A stretch of DNA of 64,000 nucleotides from Stomoxys calcitrans (lineage: Eukaryota; Arthropoda; Insecta; Diptera; Muscidae), in assembly GCF_963082655.1 (NCBI RefSeq), contig NC_081555.1:90738772-90802771 (forward strand). The letters are read 5' to 3'. This document shows, one piece after another, positions 32,766 to 46,800 of the stretch. The notes beneath the pieces were generated by a model. The model was not told the origin of the DNA. It ran no database searches and was given only the letters and a program-made list of their open reading frames with translations. The position numbers and the translations under genes were made by a program. Position 1 is the first letter of the stretch. Each line of letters starts with the position of its first letter.

Positions 32766-33059
32766 TTTGCCTAAAATAGCCAAATTTATCATTAATGTAT
32801 AGCACACGCCTCACTGGTTGTTAGGAAGTTAAAAATTTTGAATGGTTTTTTCAAAAGTTAACATTTTTAATTTAAAGTTTCCAGGCAGTGATTGCTGATA
32901 TCCGTAGATTAATTTTTCTGTGTGTAATGGTTTTGGTTATTCTACCAAAGGCGGAATTTTAAAAATGTTCGCTTTCCGAGTTTACCATTCGGACTCGACC
33001 TAGCTGCTCAACAAAGTAAATGCTCTTCACAAAGCAATGATCGCTCAATCAAAGAACCA

Positions 33060-33775
33060 ATCAAGTAAAAACGTGCTTAGTTCGGCTGGGCCGAATCTTT
33101 GAAACAAACCACCATGGATTCTGCGTACATCTGACTCAAAGTAAAATAAGTTGAAAGACATAATTTTACTCTATGTACCAAATTCCTGCTAAACCAGGCA
33201 AAAATTAAAGCTTCTAGGAACCGAATAAGGATAATCGAGATATCAGTTTATGTGGGAGATACATCAGGTTAAGGACTGATATGGACCGTTCCTGGCACAG
33301 TTGTTGGAAAGTCTAACAGAACACCACGTGTAAAATTTTAGCCAAATCGGACAAAAATTGAGGCTTCCAGGGGATCCAGACGTGAAATCGAGAGATCGGT
33401 TTATATGGGAGCTATATAAGGTTATTACCCGATTTGAACCCTACATAACACTACGTGCAAAATTTCATGCAAATCGGACAAAAATTGTGGCATCCAGGGG
33501 CTCAAGAAATCAAATCGGGAGATCGGTTTATATGGGAGCTATATGAGGTTATAAACCGATTTGGACTGTTCTTGGCGCAGTTGTTGAAAGTCATAACAGA
33601 ACACTATATGCAAAACTTTAGCCAAATGGGACAAAACTTGCGGCTTCCAGGTGCTCAAGAGGTCAAATCGGGAGATCGGTTCATATGGGTGCTATATCAC
33701 GATATAGACCGATTTGACCCGTATTTGGAACAGCTGTTGGAAGTCATATCAGAACACTACACTGATTGGGTCCAT
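33060..33775 (-). repeat. 153-bp-period repeat, subfamily 2
   Basis: It opens with GTGCTTAGTTCGGCTGGGCCGAA and contains units with ggcttccagggg...gggagatcggttt. Relative to copy 2 (about 44770-45515) one unit has a ~24-bp deletion near 33442. Confidence 0.75.
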
Positions 33776-34124
33776 ACTTGGTTTGGCTGTTAGAGACCAA
33801 AGTGGCTGATGTTCTTAAACATTCTTATGGCTTCATACCAGTGAAGGATCGAGCCGGTCCCTAATATACAATGCAAATAATCTCTTCAGGGTCTTTATGA
33901 CAAGGACTGCCAGAGAATAGACCGGTTCCTCTGCCTTCGGGATAAAGACACTTTAATCTGAGGCCAACCAGTCGGCACGTATTCTAGCCATGGATTCGGA
34001 GCAGAGCTAAGCAGGCCTTTTTCGCCGGAGTGGAGCGGGAGCGAAATTTTTGAACCCGTAGCAGAGCTGATTCCAATCTCAAACCCCGCTCTTGTCCAAC
34101 AAAATGAAAATGTTTTAAATTCTC
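33776..34124. other. Unassigned segment with GGAGCGGGAGCG-type purine runs
   Basis: Purine-rich GGAGTGGAGCGGGAGCG (about 34020-34040) recurs at about 45770-45820 and 53600-53700. No gene is visible. Confidence 0.4.
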
Positions 34125-35490
34125 ATTTTTATACCCTCCACCATAGGGTATTGCTAACATCGTCATTCCTTTTGTAACTTCGAAATATTGATCTGAGAGC
34201 CAGCAAGGTATTTATATTCTTAATTCGTCTTTCCGTCGGTCTGTCCGTCCGTCTATCTGTCAGTTGAAATCACACAAATTTTGCACAAATACTTTCTATT
34301 AGTGCTGGTCGGTTGGGTCTGTTTATGGGCCATATCGGTCCATGTCTTAATATAGCTCTCATATAAACCGATCCTCCCATCTCACCTGTTGAGTCTCTAG
34401 AGGGCGCAATATCTATAAGTTTTGGCTGAAGTTTTGAATGCAGTGTTTTATTATGACTTTCAACAACCATGGCCGATTGATGGGTTGATAATCTTATATT
34501 TCTGTCATATAAACCGATCTTCATATTTGAATACTTTAGCTTCTAGAAAGTGCAACTACAACTCGATTTCGCTGGTATGACTTCTAAAAGCGCTCCCTAG
34601 AGGCCCAAGAAGTCGAATCGGACGGTGGGTTTATATGGCAGCTCTATCAGGCTATAAACCGATTTGGACCATACATGGACCGGCTTTAAAAAATCTAAAA
34701 AAAACATCTCATGTCAAAATCAGATAAGAATTGCGCTCTCTAAAGCCTCAAGAAGTCAAGTTCCGATTTCGGTTTCTTTGGCAGCTTCATTGAGCTATGA
34801 GCCCGGTTGAAGTCAAAAGAAAACACCAATGTGAAAACAGAACACCAAATGCAAGAATTGCGCCCTCTAGAGGCTCAAGAAGTCAAGATTCGAGATCGGT
34901 TGATATATGAGGTTATGACTTGATTTCGACCATTCTAAGCATAGTAGTGAAAGTCATAACAAAACACCAAAAGCACATTTTTATTCAAATAGGATAAGAA
35001 TTGCGCCCTCTAGAGGCTAAAGAAGTCAAGATTCGAGATCGGTTGATAAGGCCGCTATATGAGGTTATGACTTGATTTCGACCATTCTTAGCACAGTTGT
35101 TGGAAATGAAAACAAAACGCTTCATGGTAAATTGCAGTCACTTTGGATAAGAATTGCGCCCTCTAATGGCTCAGGAAGTCAAGATTCATGATCGGTTTAT
35201 ATGGAAGCCGTATGAGGTTGTGAACCGACTTGAACCATACTTGACACAGTTGTTAAAAATCGAAAAAAAAACATGTCATTTCAAAATCAGATAAAAACTG
35301 CCAATGTGAAAACAGAATACCAAATGCAAGAATTGCACCCTCTAGAGGCTCAAGAAGTTAATATCCGATATCGGTTTATATGGCTAATTTATCAGGCCAT
35401 TGGGCCTGATAGGACACTGGTGGAAAATCAAAACAAAACACCAAATGAAATTTTTCAGTCAAATTGGATAAGAATTGCGCCCTCTAGAGG
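34125..35490. repeat. 153-bp-period repeats in opposed orientations
   Basis: A plus-oriented head and core (34125-34560) is followed by minus-oriented units (34590-35490) with gccctctagaggctcaagaagtcaag. The copy 2 equivalent is about 45885-47300. Confidence 0.7.
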
Positions 35491-35493
35491 ATC

Positions 35494-36379
35494 AAGAAGG
35501 CCGATTGCGATATGCTCCCCGCGCTCTCCAAGGTTATGGAGCGTATTGTTAACCATTATCTTGTCAGATACTTAGAGTCCAATTGCCTTCTTAGCGATAG
35601 ACAGTATGGGTTCTGCAGAAATCACTCTACGTGAGACCTAATGGCATTTTGTCGAAACGATGGAATCGCTCTATCCACCATTTCGGTGAGAGTAAGGTCG
35701 TGGCTCTGGATAGCTCCAAGGCATTTAATAGGGTCTGGCAGGGTGCACTTTTATCAAAGCATGTCGCTTTTGGTGTCAGTACTAACTTCGTTCGATTTAT
35801 ATCGATCTTCCTCAGATATCACACTATACATGTTGCTGTAGATGAAAGTACTCGGTGTCATTCATATTCATTCGACCATAGGCCCAGTCCTCAAGAAATT
35901 GTGGATAGTTGGCGCATTGATTGATGATGAGCATGGATGAGACGCTCTCCCAGGATTTGTTGGCCATTTACGAGTGGTATAGAATGAACAGAGTAGACTT
36001 CAAAGCACAGAAGATGCAGTACTGTTTCTTGTCTCACAAGCGATTCCCTGAACCACAACAATCGCCGAGATTTTAGAATGAGCGCAGAAGATCGAGGCGC
36101 TTGGAACGCTATTCTACGTTCGGCTAGTGGAACAAATATTCTGTCGTAGCCAATTAAAGTAAAGTAAGTAACAATCGTCGATATTTATCGAAGGTATAGA
36201 TATTGAGCAGTCAGATGCTCTTGATGTTCTGGGCATGAAGATACAATATGATGTTCGTTGGTCAAAACATGTTTTCGAAGTGTCGAAAGAAGCATTCAAT
36301 GTGTTTGGGCTTTCTTAAGCGGTGCAAGAAATATTTCACCTCTTCCGATCTTCTCAATATCTATATTACCTATATCAGG
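35494..36379 (+). pseudogene. LINE RT relic truncated at the duplication junction
   Basis: Same family as 4176-5990: SKVMERIVNHHL, RQYGFCRNHST and LDSSKAFNRVW. The segment that should hold GVPQGSVLSP and FADD is deleted around 35846. A 106-bp insertion lies at 36065-36170. The relic stops at 36379, where copy 2 of the duplication begins. Confidence 0.8.
36065..36170. mobile_element. 106-bp insertion with ACAATCG target duplication
   Basis: ACAATCG occurs at 36058-36064 and 36171-36177 on either side of sequence absent from the related LINE at about 5255. The insert ends in AAAGTAAAGTAAGTA, like a LINE 3' tail. It is also present in copy 2 (about 47870-47980). Confidence 0.65.
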
Positions 36380-36729
36380 CAGCCTGTGTGGTGCTCGTAG
36401 TTATCCCGTGTCGGTTGGGAGCTTGTGTAAATATTAAGAAGAAACGATGGTGGTGGGTTCCTAAGATTCGGCCAGTCAAACTTAGCATGGTTTTACATGT
36501 TTCAATGAATGTACGATTCCTCTCGTGGTTCTGACTTTATTTTTATTTAAGAAGTAACATTTTTTTTTTATTTAAGAAGTAACACACTTTTTGCACTAAC
36601 CCTGAGAACCCTACGGTCAGCAGCGGGACAATAGCTTAACTGGTTTTAATGTAAATAACATTATTCTTGGTATATTACATATTTTTATAACATAATTTCT
36701 AATTTAAAAAAAAAAATGCCTTAGCTTAT

Positions 36730-37397
36730 TCAAGCTTGTGCACACAATTTACCAAATTCGATAATGCTATACTCAATTGGTGGGATTACTCTCTTCAGGT
36801 AGTCAGCCTTATGATCTGTAAATTGCTCGGCATATGTAATACATTTACCCAGAATATCGATGGCTTCCTGAACACGGTTGGGGGGAATGCATTTGGTGTT
36901 TTCGATCATAGTCTCCAATTTAGTTGTATAGTCAACGATGGATTGTGGAATTTCGTTAAATACTCTATAAGGACAAACAAAAGTGGGATCGTTGCATTTG
37001 GGCTCCATCATCAACATGTTCATTGTGGCAAATTCAATGGCTTTGGACAACTTAAGAGTCTTAAATTCATCGGTCTCGACATTGTCCCTTTGGCTACTCA
37101 GGATATCCTCCTCTAGGTTCGTGGCATCGAAGACCTTATTGATGGCCAGGGGATCACAACTATTAGCTAGACAGCGTATGGTATGCACATGATTGACAAA
37201 TGCATCGAGGAATTCCTTAAGTAGGCTTTCATCGGTTTTTTGATCAACAGCCTGTGTGGGGTTCACAACAGTTACTAGAAGAACTAAAAAAGGATCAAAA
37301 GTGAATTTTTTATTAAAACCCATATCTAATGCTAATTTAGATCGTTAGATTAGAGGAACTTACCACAGAAAAGCAATGCAATGTTAAGCTTAGACAT
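36730..37397 (-). CDS. Gene B2: secreted six-cysteine family protein, duplicate of B1
   Basis: Exon 1 is 37364-37397 and exon 2 is 36730-37283, with the intron and splice sites as in B1. Exon 2 encodes exactly the same residues as B1. The only coding difference I find is in exon 1, where TTT becomes CTT and changes Phe9 to Leu in the signal peptide. The secreted product should therefore be the same, so the duplication would raise dosage if both copies are real and expressed. All six family cysteines and the extra one in DILGKC are retained. Confidence 0.88.
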
Positions 37398-40300
37398 ATT
37401 GAATCGTATCTCAGTATCGTCTCTTTAATATCTGTAATCTCTAGATTTCAAGTTTGGCTTTTATAGTAAAAATTTAAATCATTTCATTGTGTACACAACT
37501 GATTTTATATAAAAAGCTCTGCTAACATTTACTTTTTATGAAAACAATAGAAATTTGTGAAACTAAACAAATACGAACGTCAACAACTTTTATTCAATAA
37601 TAGAACCCACACTGAAAAAAGCAATTGCATTAAAAAAAAGTCCTAATCCTATTGTTTATGAAATTTTTTTGGGAATTGATGGTATCTAGCCATCATTAAT
37701 CGGAATACTGAGAAATATTGCAGGTAAAAATGTTAAAAATTTGCAAGCATTTACATTTACGTTTACAGTTTGCAATTTTTACTTGCGCTGAATTCAGCGC
37801 TACCTTTAGTAAACGCGTGAAAAATTCATATGAAAAAAAAAAATTGTGCTGAAACCCGCGCTCTTTTGGTGCACTAGCGTAAGCGGGTCCGGTTTGTATG
37901 TACGACATACTGATCGCCTTCAAAAGACTTCTTCGCTAGAGATAAGTCATTCATTCTGACAACATGACGGTACATCTTTCGAGGCAGTACACTACAAGTA
38001 CTTCATCGCCTGCTTTCACAAGTACCAATGCTTCGAAACCATAAAACAACACAGAAACTATCAGTGGAAGTCATAAAGGAACACCACCCCCAAAATTTCA
38101 GCCAAGTCGGGCAAAAATTGCGGCTTGTAAGGGCTTAAGAAATAAAACCGGGAGATCGTTTTATATGGGATTTATATCAAGTTATAGACCGATTCCGACC
38201 GTACTGGGCACAGTTGTTGGAAGTCTTAACAGAACACCACAGGAAAAATGTCAGCCAAATTGGACAAAAATTGTTGCTTGTAAGGGTTCAAGAAGACAAA
38301 TCGGGAGATCGGTTTATCTGGAAGCTATATCAGGTTATAGACCGATTTGGACTGAACTTAGCACATTTGATGGAAATCATTACAGAATGTATGTTCGATT
38401 TTCAGCCAAATCGAACAGAAATTGAGGCTTCCAGGGGCTCAAGAAGTCAAATCGGGAGATCTGTTTATATGGGAGATATATCTAAATCTTAACCGATATG
38501 GTCGAATCCCCAACAACCTACATCAATATTTGACCGCTATCGTGTTTTCGACAGACGGACGGAAATGGCTAGTTCGACTCAGAACTTCAAGACGATCAAG
38601 AATATACACTTTATGGGGTCATAGATTTCGTATTTGTTCTATACACAAGTTAAGTTCTTGAATGGGCCAAATGGGATTATATCTGGATATAGCTGGTCCA
38701 AAGCCATTAAAAGTCGCTTGTTTTCCGATTTCGGCGAAATATAATTCAGTGAGTTGGGAACCTAAGGGAAGCGAATATTGTATATATCGGGCCATATTTA
38801 CATAAAACTGTCATATATACCGATATGCCGATTTAGGGTCTTAATCCCGTAACAGGCGCATTTATAACCCGATTTTGCTGAAATTTGGAATAGCGAGTTT
38901 TAATAAGGCCGTCGATAACCGAACCAAACATGGTTCAGATCAGAAGATATTTGAATATAGTTTCTGTGTAGACCGATCTGTCGGTTTTGATTCTTAGGTG
39001 ATTTCGGTGAATTTTCCGAATGTAGTCCAGCTTAAGATATATTTAGAATAGCTGCCAAACTGACTGATCTTAAGCTTTAGAATCTTCAAACGCAAATTTG
39101 CCCATAAACATTCTATTGAGGAACAGGGCCAACTTCTCACACTCAAATGATTACTGTCCCGTTCAAGCTTAAGCTCAACGATCAAGGGCCTCCTTTTTAT
39201 AGCCGAGTCCCAATGGCATGCAACAGTGCGACACCACCTTTGGAAGAAGTTCCTACATGGCTGCCATACCATTTTTATACCCTCCACCATAGGATGGGGG
39301 TATACTAATTACGTGATTCTGGTTGTAACTCCTTGAAATATTCGTCTAAGACCCCATAAAGTTCATATATTTGTGATCGTCGTACCATTTTAAGTCCATC
39401 TAGCTATGTCAGTCCGTCTGTCTGTCGAAAGCACGCTAACTTTCGAAGGAGTAAAGCAAGCCGCTTGAAATTTTGCACAAATCTATAATTGTAGGTCAGT
39501 TGGGATTGTAAATGGGCCATATCTGTCCTTGTTTCGATATAGCTGCCATGTAAAGCCATCTTGGGCTCGACTTTTTAAGCCACTACAGTTCGCAATTCTT
39601 ATTCTTGTTCATGCTGTCATTGGCTAGAACAGACGTCTCAGCCATTGTGTCTGTCATGAGAGGTCACTGTCTGAACGGAAAACATGCTGTCAGACTGAAG
39701 GTTGCCAGCAACGACTTTTGGAGAAGATGTAGAGACTTCGAGGAAGAAAGACTATAGAACACCTTTTGTATGTGTGTCCCACACAAGCAGTTAGAAGGAG
39801 TTCCACTTTAGGTTCTCATTTCTTTGAGAACCTCTCTGATTTAGCGGATGTGAACATTCGCAAGTTTTTGGGCTTTTTAAATCGATCTGGATGGTTCAAC
39901 GGTAGGAACTAGAAGGCATCTTCCTTCCTGTGGTACCACAAATGATGAAAACGTGAGTCTGATGGTAGACTGCCACTTAAACCTAACCTAACCTAATCTA
40001 TTCGATTTGGCTGAAATTTTGCATGACGTGTTTCGTTATGACTTCCCACTACTGTGCTATGTATGGTTCAAATCGGTTCATAACCTGACATATAGCCGAT
40101 CTGGGGTGTTGACTTCTTGAGCCTCTAGAGGGCGCAATTGTTACCCGGTTTGGCCGAAATTATGCATGACGTGTTTCGTTATGATTTCTAACAACTGTGC
40201 CGAGTATGGGTGAAGTCGAAGCATAACCTAATATAGCTGTCATATAAACCGATCTTGAATCTTGACTTCTTATGCCACAAGAGGGCGCAATTCTTATCCG

Positions 40301-42276
40301 ATTTGGTTGAGCATGATGTGTTTTGTCATGACTTCCAACATCTGTGCCAAATATGGTTAAAATCGGTCAATAACTTGATAAAACTGCCATATAAACCGAT
40401 CTGGGGTCTTGATTCGTGAGCCTCTAGAGGGCGCAATTATTATCCGATTTGGCTGAAATTTTGTACGACGGTTTCCATGATGTTCAACATATGTGTCAAA
40501 TAAAGTCTGAATCAGTCTTTAGCCTGACGTGTTTCGTTATGATTTCTAACAACTGTGCCAAGTATGGGTGAAATCGATGCATAACCTGATATAGCTGGCA
40601 TATAAACCGATATTGAATGTTGACTTCTTGAGCCACTAGAGGGCGCAATTCTTATCCGATTTGGCTGAGCATGATGTGTTTTATCATAGCTTCCAACAAC
40701 TGTGCCAAATATGGTTTTTGAAGACCCAAATATGGGTCTTGATTCGTGAGCCTCTAGAGGGCGCAATTATTATCCGATTTGGCTGAAATTTTGTACAGGG
40801 GTTTCCATTACCTTCAACATACGTGTCAAATAAAGTCTGAATCAGTCTATAGCTTAATACAGTTCCCATATAAACCGATCTCCCTATTTTACTTCTTGAG
40901 CCCCTAAAGGACGCAATTCTTATTCGAAGTGGCTGAAATTTAACTTCTACAATGGTCTACAATGGTCTCCAACATTCAATTCCGAATCGGACCATAACTT
41001 GATATAGCTCCAATAGCATAACAATTATTTTCCTTTATCCCTAGTTGGCCTAAAAAGCGATACCGCGAAAAGAACTCGAAAAATGCGATCTATGGTGGAA
41101 GGTATATAAGATTCGGCCCGTCCGAACTTAGAAGGCTTTTACTTGTTTTTAAATGGCATAGTTCCTCACAAATGTCGCCAGCTTTTAGAGGGAGCTTTAG
41201 GGTCTAAAGAGCATACAAGGCGCAATTATTTTGTGATTGTATTAGCCGAAATCTGAAACAGTTAGCTGCTTTAAGACTCCCGACATCCAACTCATTTATG
41301 ATTCAGATTGGACCATAATAAGATATGGTTGGCGTAGACCGAACTGGCAATTTAGGGTTTTGAGCCCATAAAAGCTGCATTTTGTACCAGTTTTTGTTGA
41401 AATATGGAACTGTTACCTGTATACAGCTTCACGGCATCTGAACCAGATATGATTAACATTGCCCTGTATTTCGATATAAATAGTAGAGGTATAATAAAAT
41501 AGCATAATATCTATAATGGTGAGTGGTATCAAAAGTTCGGCGCGGTCGAACTTAATGCACTGTAGCGTGGTTTCAACAGACAAACAAACGAACATGAATG
41601 CATCTTCTTAGATTTTTTACAATGATCAAGTATATATATACTTTATAGGGTTGGAAATGGATATCTCGATGTGCTGCAAATGAAATAACAAAATGAATAT
41701 TCCTCCTCGTTCTTCGGTGGTGGTTATGAAAAAGACAAATATTAGTTTGACATTATAGATGTTTTGCTTGATATGACGTATGTGTATTGAAATGAGATAT
41801 ATTTAACAGTTGTGTACTGCTATAAATTGAACTTTAAACACTTCGCATTCTTAAAATTGTTTGTGTTCAGAACCCATTATGTGGTTGAAATATTTTGGGA
41901 TATTTTCAACCTATATTGTTTTTCTCTTGTTTTTATATATTTCCATATAATCTTTTTATTGTTTGCCCAACTGTTCGATATTTTTGTAAACTAAAACAAG
42001 GCTCATATTTGCAATTTTGAAAAACAATTGATATTGACATGCTAATCAAACATTTCTGCTCACATTATGTTTTTTTTATAAAACAAATAAAACATAGGTT
42101 GATTATGTATAGCAACCCAACTTCAGTCATGTTGCCGTGGATATACGAGAACAATTGGGTTTATGGGTACGATTATGCTCGAAAATGTTAAACTTTCCAA
42201 TGGAAATATCAGTTTGGACCTGGAAACACTTTGTTGCTGTCTAGGCCAGAAGCTTATATCGCAGCCCTTGTAAATA

Positions 42277-42492
42277 TTGGGTTGCCCAAAAAGTAATTGC
42301 GGATTTTTTAAAAGAAAGTAAATGCATTTTTAATAAAACTTAGAATGAACTTTAATCAAATATACTTTTTTTACACTTTTTTTCTAAAGCAAGCTAAAGG
42401 TAACAGCTAATAACTGACAGAAGAAAGAATGCAATTACAGAGTCACAAGCTGTGAAAAAATTTGTCAACGCCGACTATATGAAAAATTCAAT
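42277..42492. mobile_element. Mariner-type MITE, right end lost (copy 2)
   Basis: Duplicate of 30553-30768 with the same right-end loss, so the truncation predates the duplication. Confidence 0.8.
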
Positions 42493-43212
42493 TTCCATTT
42501 CTGTATTCAATTGTTATTTTTTACAGTTTACTTAATAGCTAATCTTCCAAAGACTGAAACTGACAAAAATTTCCAACTTTATACTAAATTTTATACCCTC
42601 CACCATAGGATGGGGGTATACTAATTTCGTCATTTTGTTTGTAACTACTCGAAATATTCGTCTAAGACCCCATAAAGTATATATATTCTTGATCGTCGTG
42701 ACATTTTATGTCGATCTAGCCATGTCCGTCGGTCCGTCTGTCTGACGAAAGCACGCTCACTTCAGAAGGAGTAAAGCTAGCCGCTTGAAATTTTGCACAA
42801 ATACTCTTATAAGTGTAGGTCGGTTGGGATTGTAAATTGGCCATATCGGTCCATATTTTGATATAGCTGCCATATAAACCGATCTTGGGTCTTGACTTCT
42901 TGAACCTCTAGAGGACGCAATTCTTATCCGACTATGGTTCAAATGGGTCAATAAACTGATACAGCTACCATATAAACCGATCCTGAATTTTGACTTCTTG
43001 AGCCACTAGAGGGCGCAACTCTTATCCGATTTAAATAAAATTTTGCACAAAGTATTTTCTTATGATATCTAATAGCTGTGCTAAGTTAGGTTCAAATCGG
43101 TCAATAACCTGATATAGCTGTCATATAAACCGATCTGGGGACTTGACTTCACGAGCTTCTAGAGGACGCAATTCCTATCCGATTTGGCTGAAATTTTGCA
43201 TGACGTATTTTA

Positions 43213-43819
43213 AAGGGTGATTTTTTTGAGGTTAGGATTTTCATGCATTAGTATTTGACAGATCACGTGGGATTTCAGACATGGTGTCAAAGAGAAAGAT
43301 GCTCAGAATGCTTTGACATTTCATCATGAATAGACTTACTAACGAGCAACGCTTGCAAATCATTGAATTTTATTACCAAAATCAGTGTTCGGTTCGAAAT
43401 GTGTTCAAATTTTGACAAATTTTGTTCAGCGATGAGGCTCATTTCTGGTTGAATGGCTACGTAAATAAGCAAAATTGCCGCATTTGGAGTGAAGAGCAAC
43501 CAGAAGCCGTTCAAGAACTGCCCATGCATCCCGAAAAATGCACTGTTTGGTGTGGTTTGTACGCTGGTGGAATCATTGGACCGTATTTTTTCAAAGATGC
43601 TGTTGGACGCAACGTTACGGTGAATGAACACATTTCGAACCGAACACTGATTTTGGTAATAAAATTCAATGATTTGCAAGCGTTGCTCGTTAGTAAGTCT
43701 ATTCATGATGAAATGTCAAAGCATACTGAGCATCTTTCTCTTTGACACCATGTCTGAAATCCCACGTGATCTGTCAAATACTAATGCATGAAAATCCTAA
43801 CCTCAAAAAAATCACCCTT
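43213..43819 (+). mobile_element. Internally deleted Tc1/mariner element (copy 2)
   Basis: Duplicate of 31489-32095 with the same ~195-bp inverted repeats and TA duplications. One base in the left arm differs (AGAATGC for AGTATGC), so the two arms no longer match there. Confidence 0.9.
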
Positions 43820-46800
43820 TATTATGACTTTCAACAACTGTGCCAAATAGGGTTCAAATCGGTTAATAACCCGATATAGCTGTCATATGAACCGATCTAC
43901 GATCTTGACTTCTTGAGCCTCTAGAGGTCGCAATAATTAAGCGATTTGCCTGAAATTTTGTACGTCGGATCCTCTCATGACCATTAACATACGTGTTTAT
44001 TATGGTATGAATCGGTCTATAACCCGATACAGCTCCCATATAAATCGACCTCTCTATTTTACTTCTTGAGCCCCCAAAGGGCGCAATTCTTATTCCAATT
44101 AGCTGACATTTTACACAGGTCTCCAACATATAATTTAATTGTGGTCCAAACCGGACCATATCTTTATATCGCTCTAATAGCAGAGCAAATCTTTTCTTTT
44201 TTTTTTTTTTTGCCTAAGAAGAGATGCCGGGAAAAGAACTCGACAAATGCGATCCATGGAGCACACTTTTACTTGTTAATTCATGGGTTTATCTCCCGGC
44301 AACGCAACTATATACGCAAAAAAATAATTTATCTGTTAATCTACACTCAGAGAAGTTTTCTAGTCAAAACAGCAAACATTTTTGCTGTAACAGCAAAATG
44401 TATGCTAGAAATTGGACAGCAGTAATTTGTTGCTAAAGCAGAAAATATTTTCGGCTGTCCTCTAATTCTTATAGGTTGAAAAACTAGTTTTGCCTAAAAT
44501 AGCCAAATTTATCATTAATGTATAGCACACGCCTCACTGGTTGTTAGGAAGTTAAAAATTTTGAATGGTTTTTTCAAAAGTAAAAATTTTTAATTTAAAG
44601 TTTCCAGACAGTGATTGCTGATATCTGTAGATTAATTTTTCTGTGTGTAATGGATTTTGGTTATTCTACCAAAGGCGGAATTTTAAAAATTTTCGCTTTC
44701 CGAGTTTACCATTCGGACTCGACCTAGCTGCTCAACAAAGTGAATGCTCTTCAAAAAACAATGATCGCTCAATCAAGTAAAAACGTGCTTAGTTCGGCTG
44801 GGCCGAATCTTTGAAACAAACCACCATGGATTCTGCGTACATCTGACTCAAAGTAAAATAAGTTGAAAGACATAATTTTACTCTATGTACCAAATTCCTG
44901 CTAAACCAGGCAAAAATTAAAGCTCCTAGGTACCGAATAAGGATAATCGAGATATCAGTTTACGTGGGAGATACATCAGGTTAAGGACTGATATGGACCG
45001 TTCTTGGCACAGTTGTTGTAAAGTCTAACAGAACACCACGTGTAAAATTTTAGCCAAATCGGACAAAAATTGAGGCTTCCAGGGGATCCAGACGTGAAAT
45101 CGAGAGATCGGTTTATATGGGAGCTATATAAGGTTATTACCCGATTTGAACCCTACTTGGCACAGTTGTTGGAAGTCATAACATAACACTACGTGCAAAA
45201 TTTCAGCCAAATCGGAAAAAAATTATGGCATCCAGGGGCTCAAGAAGTCAAATCGGGAGATCGGTATATATGGGAGCTATATGAGGTTATAAACCGATTT
45301 GGACCGTACTTGGCGCAGTTGTTGAAAGTCATAACAGAACACTATGTGCAAAACTTTAGCCAACTGGGACAAAACTTGCGGCTTCCAGGTGCTCAAGAGG
45401 TCAAATCGGGAGATCGGTTCATATGGGTGCTATATCACGATATAGACCGATTTGACCCGTATTTGGAACAGCTGTTGGAAGTCATATCAGATCACTACAC
45501 TGATTGGGGCCATACTTGGTTTGGCTGTTAGAGACCAAAGTGGCTGAATGTTCTTAAACATTCTTATGGCCCCATACCAGTGAAGGATCGAGCCGGTCCC
45601 TAATATACAATGCAAATAATCTCTTCAGGGTCTTTATGACAAGGACTGCCAGAGAATAGACCGGTTTCTCTGCCTTCGGGATAAAGGCACTTTAATCTGA
45701 GGCCAACCAGTCGGCACGTATTCTAGCCATGGATTCGGAGCAGAGCCAAGCAGGCCTTTTTCGCCGGAGTGTAGCGGGAGCGAAATCTTTTGAACCCGTA
45801 GCGGAGCTGGAGCGGAGCGGATTCCAATCTCAAACCCCGCTCTTCTCCAACAAAATGAAAATTTTTTAAATTCTCATTTTTATACCCTCCACCATAGGGT
45901 ATTGCTAACATCGTCATTCCTTTTGTAACTTCGAAATATTGATCTGAGAGGCAGCAAGGTATTTATATTCTTAATCGTCTAAGTTTATGTAGATATGTTC
46001 GTCTTTCCGTCGGTCGGTCCGTCCGTCTATCTGTCTATTGAAATCACACTAATTTTGTACAAATACTTTCTATTCGTGCTGGTCGGTTGGGTCTGTTTAT
46101 GGGCCATATCGGTCCATGTCTTAATATAGCTCTCATATAAACCGATCCTCCCATTTCACCTGTTGAGTCTCTAGAGGGCGCAATATCTATAAGTTTTGGC
46201 TGAAGTTTGAATGCAGTGTTTTATTATGACTTTCAACAACCATGGCCGATTGATGGGTTGATAATCTAATATTTCTGTCATATAAACCGGTCTTCAGATT
46301 TGAATACTTTAGCTTCTAGAAAGTGCAACAACAACTCGATTTCGCTGGTATGACTTCCAAAAGCGCTCCCTAGAGGCCCAAGAAGTCGAATCGGACGATC
46401 GGTTTATATGGCTATGGCAATCAGGCTATGAACCGATTTGGACCATACATGGGACGGCTTTAAAAAATCTAAAAAAAAAACATCTCATGCCAAAATCGGA
46501 TAAGAATTGCGCTCTCTAAAGCCTCAAGAAGTCAAGTTCCGATTTCGGTTTCTTTGGTAGCTTCATCGAGCTATGAGCCCGATTGAAGTCAAAAGAAAAC
46601 ACCAATGTGAAAACAGAACACCAAATGCAAGAATTGCGCCCTCTAGAGGCTCAAGAAGTCAAGATTCGAGATCGGTTGATATATGAGGTTATGACTTGGT
46701 TTCGACCATTCTAAGCATAGTAGTGAAAGTCATAACAAAACACCAAATGCACATTTTTATTCAAATAGGATAAGAATTGCGCCCTCTAGCGGTTAAAGAA

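Larger units (their letters stand above)
24654..36379. repeat. Segmental duplication, copy 1 (about 11.7 kb)
   Basis: Direct tandem repeat of 36380-48187, offset 11,724-11,726 through the first two thirds. It begins in the RTE 5' leader and ends inside a LINE. It contains gene B1, mini-me-like repeats, a truncated MITE, a Tc1/mariner derivative and LINE tails. The first ~7.5 kb differs from copy 2 by only a handful of bases; from about 32.4 kb onward there are many substitutions and indels. Confidence 0.95.
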
